DNA of 64,000 nt, from contig CAWFGG010000008.1 of assembly GCA_963815325.1 (NCBI GenBank), positions 62,001-126,000 on the forward strand, given 5' to 3'. Position numbers and translations under genes: made by a program. Source of the DNA: JABDII01 sp963815325 (GTDB lineage Bacteria; Gemmatimonadota; Gemmatimonadetes; Gemmatimonadales; GWC2-71-9). A model generated the notes under the pieces. That model was not told the DNA's origin and searched no databases. It saw only the letters and a list, made by a program, of their open reading frames with translations. Each line of letters begins with the position of its first letter. Position 1 is the first letter of the stretch. Below are positions 1 to 7,787 of this stretch, in pieces.

Positions 1-609
1 CAGCCTGGAGCACTCGGCTCAAGATCTCCCGCACCAGGTGGTGATCGCTGCCGTGTCGGATGGCGATGGTGAACTCATCCCAGAGGAAGGGAAAGTCCGC
101 CGAGTAGTTGAACACCGGTTCCTTGAAGACAAAACTATTGGAGATGCGGACGATGCGGCCATTGTAGAGATCGCCCTTGACCCAGTCGCCGCACTCCATG
201 AGGGTGGTGCGGAACATCCCGATGTCGATCACATCGCCGCGGATGCCGCCGAGCAGGATCCGATCGCCGACGCGGAAGAACTGTCCCAGCGAGATCGCAA
301 CCCAGCCCGCGATGCTGGCGATACTTCCTGAAGCGCGAAGGCGATCCCGGCTCCGGCCACACCGAGCGCCACCGTGAGTGTGCCGAGTTGTTGGCTGAAG
401 ATCGCCGCGATCATCAACAACGCCACGACATAGCCGGCGAAGGTCACGACCTTCCGGCTGCGGTAGCGCATGTCGGTGTCGGGTATCAGGCGCCGCAGCC
501 AGCGATTGATGAGCCGGACACAGATGCCCACGATCACCACCGCGATCAGCGAGGCCGCGGCCTTCCGTATCATCGGATTGGCGAGCCAGGGTGCCAGGAG
601 TTCCTGCAT
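1..609 (-). CDS. MscS-family mechanosensitive channel, partial and frameshifted
   Basis: This small-conductance mechanosensitive channel of the inner membrane would release solutes on hypo-osmotic shock. The first ~95 residues, read from 609, give two membrane helices and the start of the pore helix, ending in FALQEV. The continuation (IASIAGWVAISLGQ, then FFRVGDRI, the beta-domain phrase VIDIGMFRTTLME and later IVRISNSFVF) is present but in another frame. One base appears to be missing between 322 and 323, inside the valine codon after GlnGlu. The reading frame then stays open to the left edge, so the C-terminal domain lies outside the window. Restoring one base gives a normal MscS core, so a sequence error or a very recent mutation is likely. 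It is a different subfamily member from the MscS gene at 45997-46941. Confidence 0.85.
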
Positions 610-621
610 GGTGGCGGCGCT

Positions 622-1575
622 TTAGCCTTTCCGTTGCAGCGGCGTGGTTACCTGCGCGTCTTGGAAGGTCTCTACTGCCTCCCGAGTCGGCAAGGAGGGC
701 TGGGCACCGAGCCGGGTGGTCGCGAGCGCGCCGGCCAGGGTTGCGAAACGCACGGCATCGGAAATGGGCTGGCCCGCCGCGAGCGCCACGGCCAACGCTC
801 CGTTGAACGCGTCCCCTGCTGCCGTTGTGTCGACCGCATCGACCGATGTCCCCTCGACGAGTCCCGCCCCCTCCGGCCCAGCCCAGAACGCGCCGTCGGC
901 GCCGAGGGTGATGACGACATTGGCAGCACCCGTGCCGAGCAGTGCGGTCGCCGCTGCCTCGGCGGCACGGGCATCGCGCACGGCGATACCCGAAAGCAGG
1001 GCCGCTTCACTCCGGTTCGGCGTGAGCACGGTGACCCGTTCCAGGAGCTCGCGGTCGAGCGGCTGGGCGGGCGCCGGGTTCAGCACCACCGGGACCGCCG
1101 CTGCCTGGGCAAGCCGGGCTGCGTGGCGTACCGTTTCCAGCGGAGTCTCGAGTTGGAGCAGCAGGACATCCGCATCGGTGATGGCGTCTCGGGCACGCTC
1201 GACGTCGTCGGTGCTCAAGAGGCCGTTGCTGCCTGGCGCCACCGCGATGGCGTTTTCTCCGCGCTCGTCGACGATGATGAGTGCCACCCCCGACGCGGCA
1301 TGCGCGTCGCGCACGACGAATTCGGTGTGGATCCCCTCTGCGGTCAGCCCTCTCAAGGCGGCGTCACCGAACCCGTCCACGCCGATTCGCGCAACAAAGG
1401 TCACGTCGGCCCCGAGGCGGGCAGCGGCCACCGCTTGATTGGCGCCCTTTCCGCCCGGGGCCGAAATGAACGTGCCTCCCAACACCGTCTCGCCTGGATG
1501 CGGAATGGTGCGGGCCTTGATCACCAAATCGGTATTGGAACTGCCGACGACCACCACGCGCGGGCTCCTGCTCAT
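622..1575 (-). CDS. rbsK: Ribokinase
   Basis: A PfkB-family sugar kinase of 317 residues that phosphorylates D-ribose to ribose 5-phosphate with ATP in the cytoplasm. The N-terminal signature GGKGANQAVAAARLGA is clear near residue 40. The C-terminal DTTAAGDAFNGAL contains the catalytic Asp of the second PfkB signature. TPNRSEAALL matches the usual mid-domain motif. The ATG at 1575 overlaps the stop of the upstream nucleoside hydrolase by ATGA, so the two are translationally coupled. An upstream in-frame start would overlap the hydrolase by ~100 bases and adds no conserved sequence. The context, ribose released by nucleoside cleavage, fits ribokinase better than other PfkB kinases. Confidence 0.93.
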   Translation of the reverse strand: MSRSPRVVVVGSSNTDLVIKARTIPHPGETVLGGTFISAPGGKGANQAVAAARLGADVTFVARIGVDGFGDAALRGLTAEGIHTEFVVRDAHAASGVALIIVDERGENAIAVAPGSNGLLSTDDVERARDAITDADVLLLQLETPLETVRHAARLAQAAAVPVVLNPAPAQPLDRELLERVTVLTPNRSEAALLSGIAVRDARAAEAAATALLGTGAANVVITLGADGAFWAGPEGAGLVEGTSVDAVDTTAAGDAFNGALAVALAAGQPISDAVRFATLAGALATTRLGAQPSLPTREAVETFQDAQVTTPLQRKG

Positions 1576-2540
1576 GGCCGGAGTACCGAATAGAGCAGCG
1601 CCTTCCATGCGGGGATGTCGATTTCCCAGCAGACCGTGGCATTGGGCTCGCGGGACGTAATCGCGTTCCACACCGCGAAGTTGCGTTCGTCATCCGCGAT
1701 GCCCAGCGCGTCCACCACCGTCATGCCCCGGGTAAGCTCGCTCTGCGTCTCGATGTCGACCCAGTGGCGGCTCCGCCTGGTGCAGATGCCCGGGTCGATG
1801 GTGATGGCCATGGCGACCGGGTCGGGGAGCGCCAGCCCCGGATCGCCCGATTGGCGACGGTTGGCCTCGAGGGCCACACGGTTCGAGTCGAGCGTGAAAT
1901 GGGCGAGCGGCGTGTCGTAGGCTCGGACGTCTTCCATTTCGGCCACGGTGAGATTGGCCTCCTGCCGGCACAATTCCCAGCCTACCATTTCGAGCGGCAA
2001 CCCGGCGTGGAACACGATCCGGGCAGCTTCGGGATCGACCCAGATGTTGTACTCCGCGGCGGGGGTGACGTTGCCAACGGTGCAGGCGGCGCCACCCATG
2101 ACCACGCAGCGGCCAATCTTGGGAACAATGTCCGGGGCGCGCTGGACGGCCAGGGCCAGGTTGGTCAGGGGGCCCAGAGTTACCAGCTCGATGCCGGGAT
2201 TGGCGCGCACCCGATCGATCAGGACATCGACTGCGTCGTCTTTGCCGGGAGCCCCGACGGGTGCGGGGTAGTGCTGATTGCCGAGGCCATCGGTGCCGTG
2301 GAAGAAATGAGCGAAGGCCGCCTCGCGGGTGAGCGGCTTTGCGGCCCCGCGATACACGGGCACATCGCTGCCGCAGAGCTCGACGGTGTAGAGTGCGTTG
2401 CGGACCCCTTGGTCCACGCTCACGTTGCCGGAAACGACGGTGATCGCGACGACCTCAACTTCAGGGCGTCGGAGCGCCATGATCAAGGCCACCGCGTCAT
2501 CGGACGCGGTATCGGTGTCGATCAGGAGCCGGCGAGTCAT
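1572..2540 (-). CDS. Inosine-uridine preferring nucleoside hydrolase
   Basis: A 322-residue nucleoside hydrolase that cleaves the N-glycosidic bond of ribonucleosides to free base and ribose. The N-terminal calcium-binding motif DTDTASDDA is intact at residues 8-16, NIWVDPEAA lies mid-protein, and the C-terminal LPDPVAM supplies the metal-ligand Asp. Its length is normal for the family. It is the first gene of a two-gene unit with ribokinase (ATGA overlap). The leader immediately upstream is pyrimidine-rich in the mRNA sense and shows no Shine-Dalgarno sequence. The base preference (purine or pyrimidine) cannot be read from the motifs. Confidence 0.93.
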   Translation of the reverse strand: MTRRLLIDTDTASDDAVALIMALRRPEVEVVAITVVSGNVSVDQGVRNALYTVELCGSDVPVYRGAAKPLTREAAFAHFFHGTDGLGNQHYPAPVGAPGKDDAVDVLIDRVRANPGIELVTLGPLTNLALAVQRAPDIVPKIGRCVVMGGAACTVGNVTPAAEYNIWVDPEAARIVFHAGLPLEMVGWELCRQEANLTVAEMEDVRAYDTPLAHFTLDSNRVALEANRRQSGDPGLALPDPVAMAITIDPGICTRRSRHWVDIETQSELTRGMTVVDALGIADDERNFAVWNAITSREPNATVCWEIDIPAWKALLYSVLRP

Positions 2541-2552
2541 GGGTGGACGGCC

Positions 2553-2594
2553 GGGAGGGGAGGGGAGGGGGAGGGGGAGGGGAGGGGGAGGAAA
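2553..2594. repeat. Purine tract with G-quadruplex potential
   Basis: An uninterrupted run of about 42 purines on the plus strand, made of six or more G-runs of 3-5 separated by single A. It begins 12 bases upstream of the nucleoside hydrolase start codon. The plus strand is the template strand for that operon, so its mRNA leader would be C/U-rich. Confidence 0.85.
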
Positions 2595-2608
2595 TACCCT
2601 GCCTCTGC

Positions 2609-2971
2609 CTATCCGCTCATGTTGAAGAAGAGTTGCGGCGATGCCTGATGCCGCTGGTCGACCTTCGCCTCTCCTGTCGCCACGAGGATGTAGAGGATGT
2701 TGAGCGCCTCGAGGGCCGTACGGAATTGCCGGGGACGCTTGTTGCGCTTCGCGACTTCTTGGGACGTCAATCCCTTGGCACCGGCAAAACGCTTGCGGAC
2801 GTAGTCGACCGCTTCAATGTTCACGATATTGAAGTTCCCGGCGTTGCGTTTGGCCCGGGAAAAGGACATGACGAAGAAGTGCTTGCGGCCCTCGAAGATG
2901 TAATAGGTTTGCCGCTTGCCCTGCGCTTCGCCCACGTAGGCCAACCCCTTGGCCAAGCTCTTGATGTCCAT
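2609..2971 (-). CDS. Hypothetical protein
   Basis: I do not recognise this 120-residue protein. It begins MDIKSLAKGLAYVGEAQ and contains an aromatic segment (RQTYYIFEGRKHFFVMSF), then a basic segment ending in a mixed helix (FRTALEALNILYILVATGEA). The alternation of charged and aromatic residues looks like a small folded, possibly nucleic-acid-binding, domain. There is no signal peptide or membrane helix. The ATG at 2971 has a good GGAGG six bases upstream. A longer start at 3007 (MGRIRLASS) is possible but less well supported. It lies between the nucleoside operon and the decarboxylase gene on the same strand, with no obvious functional link. Confidence 0.7.
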   Translation of the reverse strand: MDIKSLAKGLAYVGEAQGKRQTYYIFEGRKHFFVMSFSRAKRNAGNFNIVNIEAVDYVRKRFAGAKGLTSQEVAKRNKRPRQFRTALEALNILYILVATGEAKVDQRHQASPQLFFNMSG

Positions 2972-3097
2972 GCTGCCTCCGCTCGAAGCCAGTCGAATCC
3001 GACCCATGGGAACGCCGCTCCCCTATCATTATCGGCGCCGGACGCCGGGGAGACAAGGTGCCGGCGAGTGGCTCGATATATGGCCTCTGGGGGAGGA

Positions 3098-4570
3098 CTA
3101 CGCTCGCTGAGCGTCCGTCATCTCACGCACCGAGCGGCGAATGTCCTCCATACAGACTTCCATGCGATCCTTGTGGGTGCGGAAGCTCAACACGCAAATG
3201 CGGATCACGAACCGGCCGTCGAGCAGCGTCCCCGTGAGGTGGACGCGCCCTTTCGCGTTGATCCGATCCAGCAGCTCCCGGTTCCGGCGGTTGGCTTCGT
3301 CCGGGGCGTGGCCGGCAGAGCGCAGCGTGAAGGCCACGATCGAGAGCTGGGGCTCGGCCACGATTTCCAGCGCCTCGATGAGGCGGAGTTGTCCGGCAGC
3401 CCACTCGGTCAGGTCGAGCTTCTCATCCAGCGCCGCCCGGAACGCCCCGGCACCATGCATCTTGAGGGGCAGCCACACGCGCAACCCGCGAAAGTCCCGA
3501 GACAGCTCGGGTGAGATGGTGCAGTAGTCGATGAACTCGTCGGAGTGCTGGAGGCCCGGCATGTAATCCGCGGTTGCACTGTGCGCCTGCCTGAGCGTAT
3601 CGAGTGTGCGCACCAACAGGCATCCCGTGCCGTAGGGTAAGAACAGCCCTTTGTGCGGGTCGAGCGTGATGGAATCGGCCCGCTCGATGCCGGCGAGGCG
3701 GAGTTGGCCACGCTCGGTCAGGATGAAGAACCCACCGTAGGCCGCGTCCACATGAAACCAGAGACCCGCTCGCTCGGCGAGTGCCGCCAGGGCGGAGAGA
3801 TCGTCGACTGCGCCGGTATTGGTGGTGCCCGCGCTCCCAACCAGAAAGAAAGGCTGGGCTCCGCCGCGTCGGTCCGCTGCGATCTGCCGCTCCAGTTCGT
3901 CGAGGCGGATCGCGCGCCGCTGGTCAGTCGGAATCTGACGCACGTTGGCGGCCGGAAACCCGGCCAGCATCGCCGCCTTCAGCACCGAGTGATGTACCTG
4001 GTCGGAGGCGTACAGGGTGCCGCTCAGGAAATTTTCCGGCAGCCGTTGACGCCGCGCCGCGACGAGGGCTGTGAGATTGGCCAGCGAGCCGCCGGAGGTG
4101 AGCACGCCGCCAGCGGTTCGTGGATAGCCAACCATTTCGTTGAACCACCGGATGACGTTGGTCTCGAGCTGAACCAAACCCGGCGCGGCAATCCACACCC
4201 CGACGTAGCGATTCAACGCATTGGCCACGAGGTCGGCCACGGCGGCGTGGAACAGACCGCCGCCCGGGATGTAGGCGAGGTAGCCGGGCCCCGCGGTGTT
4301 GAGGCCCTTCGGAGCCGCCCGGTCGAAGATGAGGTCGATGAGGTCCCGGGCGGCCGTGCCCGTTTCGGGCAAATCCTCCACCAGCGACCGTGCCAGTTCG
4401 GCGCCGCCCGTCAGGTCCGCCGCGGGCTGTTCCGGCAAGGACTGGATATATGCGATGATCCGCTCGGTCACGGCCTCCGTCAGCTCCCGCATGGCGTCCG
4501 GGGACAGCTCCAGGGGGTGGACCGCGGCGGGGGTCGTCGTCGAACCAGGTGAAAAGGGGGCGGTAGACAT
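3098..4570 (-). CDS. Pyridoxal-dependent amino acid decarboxylase (AADC/group II)
   Basis: A group II PLP decarboxylase of about 490 residues, similar to aromatic-L-amino-acid, tyrosine or glutamate decarboxylases. It would convert an amino acid to its amine and CO2 in the cytoplasm. Visible features are the PLP-lysine motif LDPHKGLF, the cofactor-binding HVDAAYGG, and a Ser/Gly-rich loop GVLTSGGSLANL that holds the phosphate. The ATG at 4570 (MSTAPFSPG) is preferred, because the 46 in-frame residues upstream are poorly conserved in character. The substrate cannot be assigned from these motifs. No transporter or partner gene is adjacent. It is divergent from the lipoprotein gene that begins near 4725. 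Confidence 0.9.
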   Translation of the reverse strand: MSTAPFSPGSTTTPAAVHPLELSPDAMRELTEAVTERIIAYIQSLPEQPAADLTGGAELARSLVEDLPETGTAARDLIDLIFDRAAPKGLNTAGPGYLAYIPGGGLFHAAVADLVANALNRYVGVWIAAPGLVQLETNVIRWFNEMVGYPRTAGGVLTSGGSLANLTALVAARRQRLPENFLSGTLYASDQVHHSVLKAAMLAGFPAANVRQIPTDQRRAIRLDELERQIAADRRGGAQPFFLVGSAGTTNTGAVDDLSALAALAERAGLWFHVDAAYGGFFILTERGQLRLAGIERADSITLDPHKGLFLPYGTGCLLVRTLDTLRQAHSATADYMPGLQHSDEFIDYCTISPELSRDFRGLRVWLPLKMHGAGAFRAALDEKLDLTEWAAGQLRLIEALEIVAEPQLSIVAFTLRSAGHAPDEANRRNRELLDRINAKGRVHLTGTLLDGRFVIRICVLSFRTHKDRMEVCMEDIRRSVREMTDAQRA

Positions 4571-4724
4571 AGAAGTAAAGGTAGCGCAACGCTTTGAGGC
4601 GATCAAAACGCGGGTTGGGTGACGCGGATCACCGACTGGGGGCGCGCCCCAGCCAAGTTGTACGGTTGCACCCGGAGGTGTTTCCGGTACTATTCGAGCA
4701 ATGCCCATCTTGAGGAAAGCACCT

Positions 4725-5669
4725 ATGCGATCGCATCATAAGAGTACCTCGCTTGTCGCCGCTCTCGCGATCATGGTCGGCGTTACGGCCTGCAGTGACT
4801 CGGCCGGAGTCGATCCTGGCGATCCGGCCGTGTTGAGCGCTGCCGAAGTTGCGGAGATAGGGGATACGTTCGAGGAGGAGGCGGACCTGTCCTTTGGGGC
4901 CCTCTTTCATCGCGGGACCCTGGGATGGTTCGATCTCTCCATGCCCAGTCTCAAGGCCCTCTTCCCACCGGGCACCAGGGCCCATCTCCCGTCCCCACTC
5001 ATTGCCTGTCTCAGTGCAAGCCCGCTCCCGATCGATGACCCCGACGGCGACGGCGTTCCCACCGACCTGACGATTTCGTTCGACCCGGCCGGATGCGAAT
5101 TCACCAACCCGAGGCGAGCGGCGCGCTTTGCCCTGACCGGGTCCGTGCACGTGAGCGATCCGCTACCCAACAGCCCGGGTTACGATCTCATGGAGGTCCT
5201 GACCGACTTCGGCCACACCTTCACGAGTGGAAACGGAGCACACACGGCCCAGATGACCCGGAATGGGACTCGCAGCGTGAGCCAGGCCGCCAACCTGTTA
5301 ACGGCGGCCGAGCAACTCGTCAGCGCGCGAAGCGGAACACTCGGACCGGAAAAGACCGTTACATCCGACTGGGTCGTGGAATTCACCGGTGATGCCGACA
5401 TCATGCACGGTGACCCGTTGCCGAGCGGTTCGATCACCGTGGAGGGGGCCTGGACGTTCACCCGTGGCCCCCAGGTCCGGGAGTTTGTGATGACGACCGT
5501 CACCCCGCTGGTCTACGATGCCAGCTGCACGAGCGACCGGCCCAGCCGCCGGATCACCGCCGGTGAGCTGCATGCGGAGCTCGTGGTGGACGGGGTCCTT
5601 CGGGGGACGCTCTCGGTGGTGTGGACTGGGTGCGGTTCTGGGCCCACCAGGCAATTCACGCCCGCCTGA
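4725..5669 (+). CDS. Secreted lipoprotein of unknown function, paralogue of 55321-56256
   Basis: The start MRSHHKST is followed by a hydrophobic signal segment ending in the lipobox VTAC, so the mature protein (~290 residues) should be lipid-anchored in the envelope. The start at 4725 has GAGGA nine bases upstream; an earlier ATG at 4701 has none. The mature N-terminus has a short acidic motif (LSAAEVAEIGD). It is followed by a Ca-loop-like DDPDGDGVPTD leading to FDPAGC, and a C-terminal half with LPSGSITVEGAWTF and TPLVYDASC. The same landmarks occur in the same order in the lipoprotein at 55321-56256, so the two are paralogues. The family function is unknown to me. It ends at a strong hairpin shared with the convergent amidase gene. 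Confidence 0.82.
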   Translation: MRSHHKSTSLVAALAIMVGVTACSDSAGVDPGDPAVLSAAEVAEIGDTFEEEADLSFGALFHRGTLGWFDLSMPSLKALFPPGTRAHLPSPLIACLSASPLPIDDPDGDGVPTDLTISFDPAGCEFTNPRRAARFALTGSVHVSDPLPNSPGYDLMEVLTDFGHTFTSGNGAHTAQMTRNGTRSVSQAANLLTAAEQLVSARSGTLGPEKTVTSDWVVEFTGDADIMHGDPLPSGSITVEGAWTFTRGPQVREFVMTTVTPLVYDASCTSDRPSRRITAGELHAELVVDGVLRGTLSVVWTGCGSGPTRQFTPA

Positions 5670-5692
5670 TCGTAGGCCCACAGCTGAGCGCA

Positions 5693-5726
5693 ACAGAGGC
5701 GCGGCTCGCATGAGCCGCGCCTCTGT
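5693..5726. terminator. Bidirectional hairpin terminator
   Basis: A perfect 15-bp GC-rich stem (5693-5707 with 5712-5726) and a 4-base loop lie between the convergent lipoprotein and amidase genes. No long T run follows on either side, so efficiency is uncertain. Confidence 0.8.
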
Positions 5727-5746
5727 GCGTTCCGGGACTCGGATCG

Positions 5747-6571
5747 TCAGGAAAACCACTGCCTGTAGAGATCAGGCCTCCGATCCTTCCAAAAGAGCCG
5801 GCGGGCGTGCGAGGTACTGCAACGCGAGAGGTCCACGTCTACCATGAGGAGATCCTCCTCGAGCCGCCTGCCGCGGGCGATGATTCGGCCCGACGGATCC
5901 ACGGCGAACGACTCGCCTGCGAAGGACAGGTGCTCCTCCGTCCCGACCCGGTTACACAGGGCCGCGAAGTACCCGTTCTGGAACGCGGCCGTGCGCACCT
6001 CCGCTTCATACAGGCCCTCCGGCCATTCATCGACTGCGCCGGCCTGTGGAATGACGACCAACTCGGCGCCCGCGAGACCCAAGGCGCGCATGTATTCCGG
6101 GAAGTGGCGATCGTAGCAGATCGCCACGCCGACCGCGCCGACGCGCGTGTGGTAAACCGGTGCCCCGTGGTCTCCCGGGCTGTAGTACGCCTGTTCGTGA
6201 AACCCGGGATAGTCGGTGATGTGGATCATGCGGGTTACGCCAAGGAGGGAGCCGTCGGCGTCGATCACAGGCGACGAGTCGAAACAGCGCCCCGACTCGG
6301 GATCGCGCTCATAGAGGTTGAAGACGGTCACCAGCTCCAGCTCGGCCGCGCGGCGGGCGATGGCTTCGGTCGTTGGCCCAGGCACCGGTTCGGCGAGACG
6401 ACGGGCCTCCGCTGCGTCGGGCTGCTGGGGAAAGAAACGGTCGATGGCCAGCTCCGGAAAAGCCACCAGGTTCGCGCCTTGGGCCTTGGCGTCGGTCATG
6501 GCCGTGAGACCCCGCGTGAGATTGGCGGCGCGGTCCGGCCCACACGCGTGCTGTATCAAACCGATCTTCAT
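5747..6571 (-). CDS. Carbon-nitrogen hydrolase (nitrilase superfamily, amidase/ureidopropionase-like)
   Basis: A 274-residue nitrilase-superfamily enzyme acting on linear amides or carbamoyl groups, nearest in style to N-carbamoylputrescine amidase or beta-ureidopropionase. The catalytic Glu is in FPELA, and the nucleophile Cys is in VAICYDRHFPE. The segment that normally carries the catalytic Lys (YRKMHIP) reads TRMIHIT, so Met occupies the Lys position. Downstream the family pattern continues normally (DYPGFHEQAYYSPGD). The ATG at 6571 has GAGGAG upstream; a TTG at 6577 is less likely. It is convergent with the lipoprotein gene and shares the hairpin at 5693-5726. Dihydropyrimidinase lies about 3 kb away, so a pyrimidine-degradation role is possible. 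Activity is uncertain without the Lys. Confidence 0.85.
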   Translation of the reverse strand: MKIGLIQHACGPDRAANLTRGLTAMTDAKAQGANLVAFPELAIDRFFPQQPDAAEARRLAEPVPGPTTEAIARRAAELELVTVFNLYERDPESGRCFDSSPVIDADGSLLGVTRMIHITDYPGFHEQAYYSPGDHGAPVYHTRVGAVGVAICYDRHFPEYMRALGLAGAELVVIPQAGAVDEWPEGLYEAEVRTAAFQNGYFAALCNRVGTEEHLSFAGESFAVDPSGRIIARGRRLEEDLLMVDVDLSRCSTSHARRLFWKDRRPDLYRQWFS

Positions 6572-6755
6572 GCACAAAACTCCTCGGGTTTGCCCGGACT
6601 ACCGAATCGGGGTGACGACCGTCGACGCACAAGGAGAAATGTATTTTGCCACAATATTTCTTCATATGGTCTTCACCGCCCCAAGCGGAACCGCTGGTTA
6701 GGTTGCCATGGCTCCATTAGCTGGAATTCAAATGCGGAGGGGTCAGGAGGCGCCC

Positions 6756-7037
6756 ATGGTGATGAAGGAAATTGATCTCGACTCGGCGCGGGACATCGGG
6801 AACCGAATCGGAGTCGAGTGGCGGGTGGTGGATGTCAGGGAATTTCGCAAGGGACTCGAGGTGGAGCTCGAGCACGGCTCGCGTGATCCGCAAACCAATG
6901 TCACGAATGACGACATGGTGCTGACGGGCAAGATCGCGTTGGCGCATCTGAAGGAAGTCCCGGATTACTACAGTCGGCTGGAGAAAATGGAAGCCGCGGC
7001 ATACGCGTACTGGGAGGCCAAGGGGGTCGGCGTCTAG
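6756..7037 (+). CDS. DUF5661 family protein
   Basis: A 93-residue soluble protein with the features I associate with DUF5661: an N-terminal (D/E)ARDIGNRIGVEW segment, then LEVELEHGSRDPQTNVTNDD, then LTGKIALAHLKEVPDYYSRL. Its function is unknown. The ATG at 6756 is preceded by AGGAGG at proper spacing, whereas the longer frame starting at 6708 has no ribosome site. It is a single-gene unit ending at the terminator at 7076-7113. Confidence 0.85.
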   Translation: MVMKEIDLDSARDIGNRIGVEWRVVDVREFRKGLEVELEHGSRDPQTNVTNDDMVLTGKIALAHLKEVPDYYSRLEKMEAAAYAYWEAKGVGV

Positions 7038-7075
7038 TCGCGTCGAGCACTCGGTCCCACTCACTGTCCATCAGT

Positions 7076-7113
7076 CCGGCCGCTCGAGGAGAGGGCGGCC
7101 GGTCTCCTGTTTT
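7076..7113 (+). terminator. Rho-independent terminator after DUF5661 gene
   Basis: An 8-bp perfect stem CCGGCCGC/GCGGCCGG with an 11-base loop is followed by TCTCCTGTTTT. It sits 38 bases after the DUF5661 stop codon. Confidence 0.75.
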
Positions 7114-7187
7114 GGTGACGCGATGGTCCCTGGCGGCCTCACGCCCCATATTTGCTATTGGCTCGTGCCCCATCCGCGGAGAACACC

Positions 7188-7574
7188 ATGCGTACACCAG
7201 CTGTGGCTGCCTTGCTCGCCGTGCCGACCGTTCTCGTCGGGTGTTTCGTCGCTGCGGCGGGGGCGGGGGCGGGGGCGGGTATCTACTTCACGTCCCGCGG
7301 CGCCGAGTCGCTGGTCGAGGCGACGGTCGATGGGTTGGCGACTCGCACCCAGGCCACCTTCGTGGAGTTTGGCATACGCCCCGTCAGCGAGAAGATCGAT
7401 CACGAGGGCGACACGCGTGAGTTCAAGGGGACGAAGGACGATCTCGACGTGACCGTCAAGCTCGAGCGTCGGAGCCCTACGACCACGAAGGTCGAGGTGA
7501 CCGCCCGCCGCAACATGGCCGAGTGGGACAAGGGATATGCCCAGCAGCTCTTGGCTCGGATTGGCGCGCCCTAG
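7188..7574 (+). CDS. DUF3568-like lipoprotein
   Basis: A 128-residue lipoprotein. It has a short signal segment, the lipobox LVGC, and a Gly/Ala run (AGAGAGAG) that matches the glycine-rich patch seen in DUF3568-type lipoproteins. A small alpha/beta domain follows (VEATVDGLATRT, VKLERRSPTTTKVEVTARR). Such proteins sit on the inner or outer membrane face and have no known activity. The ATG at 7188 has GGAGA upstream. The Ala/Gly run is encoded by a GGGGGC hexamer repeat. Confidence 0.75.
   Translation: MRTPAVAALLAVPTVLVGCFVAAAGAGAGAGIYFTSRGAESLVEATVDGLATRTQATFVEFGIRPVSEKIDHEGDTREFKGTKDDLDVTVKLERRSPTTTKVEVTARRNMAEWDKGYAQQLLARIGAP
7259..7279 (+). repeat. GGGGGC hexanucleotide repeat inside lipoprotein gene
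   Basis: Three perfect GGGGGC units followed by GGG on the coding strand encode the Ala-Gly run of the DUF3568-like lipoprotein. The four G-runs could form a G-quadruplex. Confidence 0.8.
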
Positions 7575-7609
7575 GGCGGCGTCCCCGGTCCGGCCTTGTG
7601 TGAGCGTCT

Positions 7610-7771
7610 ATGGTTGAATACGCAATCCTGAATGCTGCGGTGGGTCTCAAGATGCTGGCAGCTCGCGTCACGACCTTCGTGGTGGGAATTGACTGGATGG
7701 TCGTTGCTGCGGTGGCGGGCGGTCTTATCCTACTCCGCCTGGTCCTCGGAACCCGACGGCACCGAGGCTAA
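7610..7771 (+). CDS. Possible small single-helix membrane protein
   Basis: An open frame of 53 codons starts with ATG at 7610 and ends with TAA at 7769-7771. The product begins MVEYAILNAAVGL and has one strongly hydrophobic helix (WMVVAAVAGGLILLRLVLG), ending in a basic tail RRHRG. This topology is typical of real small membrane proteins, and codon use matches the neighbours. No clear Shine-Dalgarno sequence is seen. The MVEYAI start is loosely like Flp-type pilins, but the rest does not match. Treat it as tentative. Confidence 0.4.
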   Translation: MVEYAILNAAVGLKMLAARVTTFVVGIDWMVVAAVAGGLILLRLVLGTRRHRG

Positions 7772-7787
7772 CCGAAAGCGGGTTCCC

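Noticed and set aside
388..1593. Long open frames on the opposite strand of real genes (also 1764-2648, 13791-14801, 30841-32187, 36738-38264)
   Set aside because: They mirror well-supported genes, have skewed His/Arg/Gly composition and no conserved motifs. They are typical shadows in high-GC DNA.
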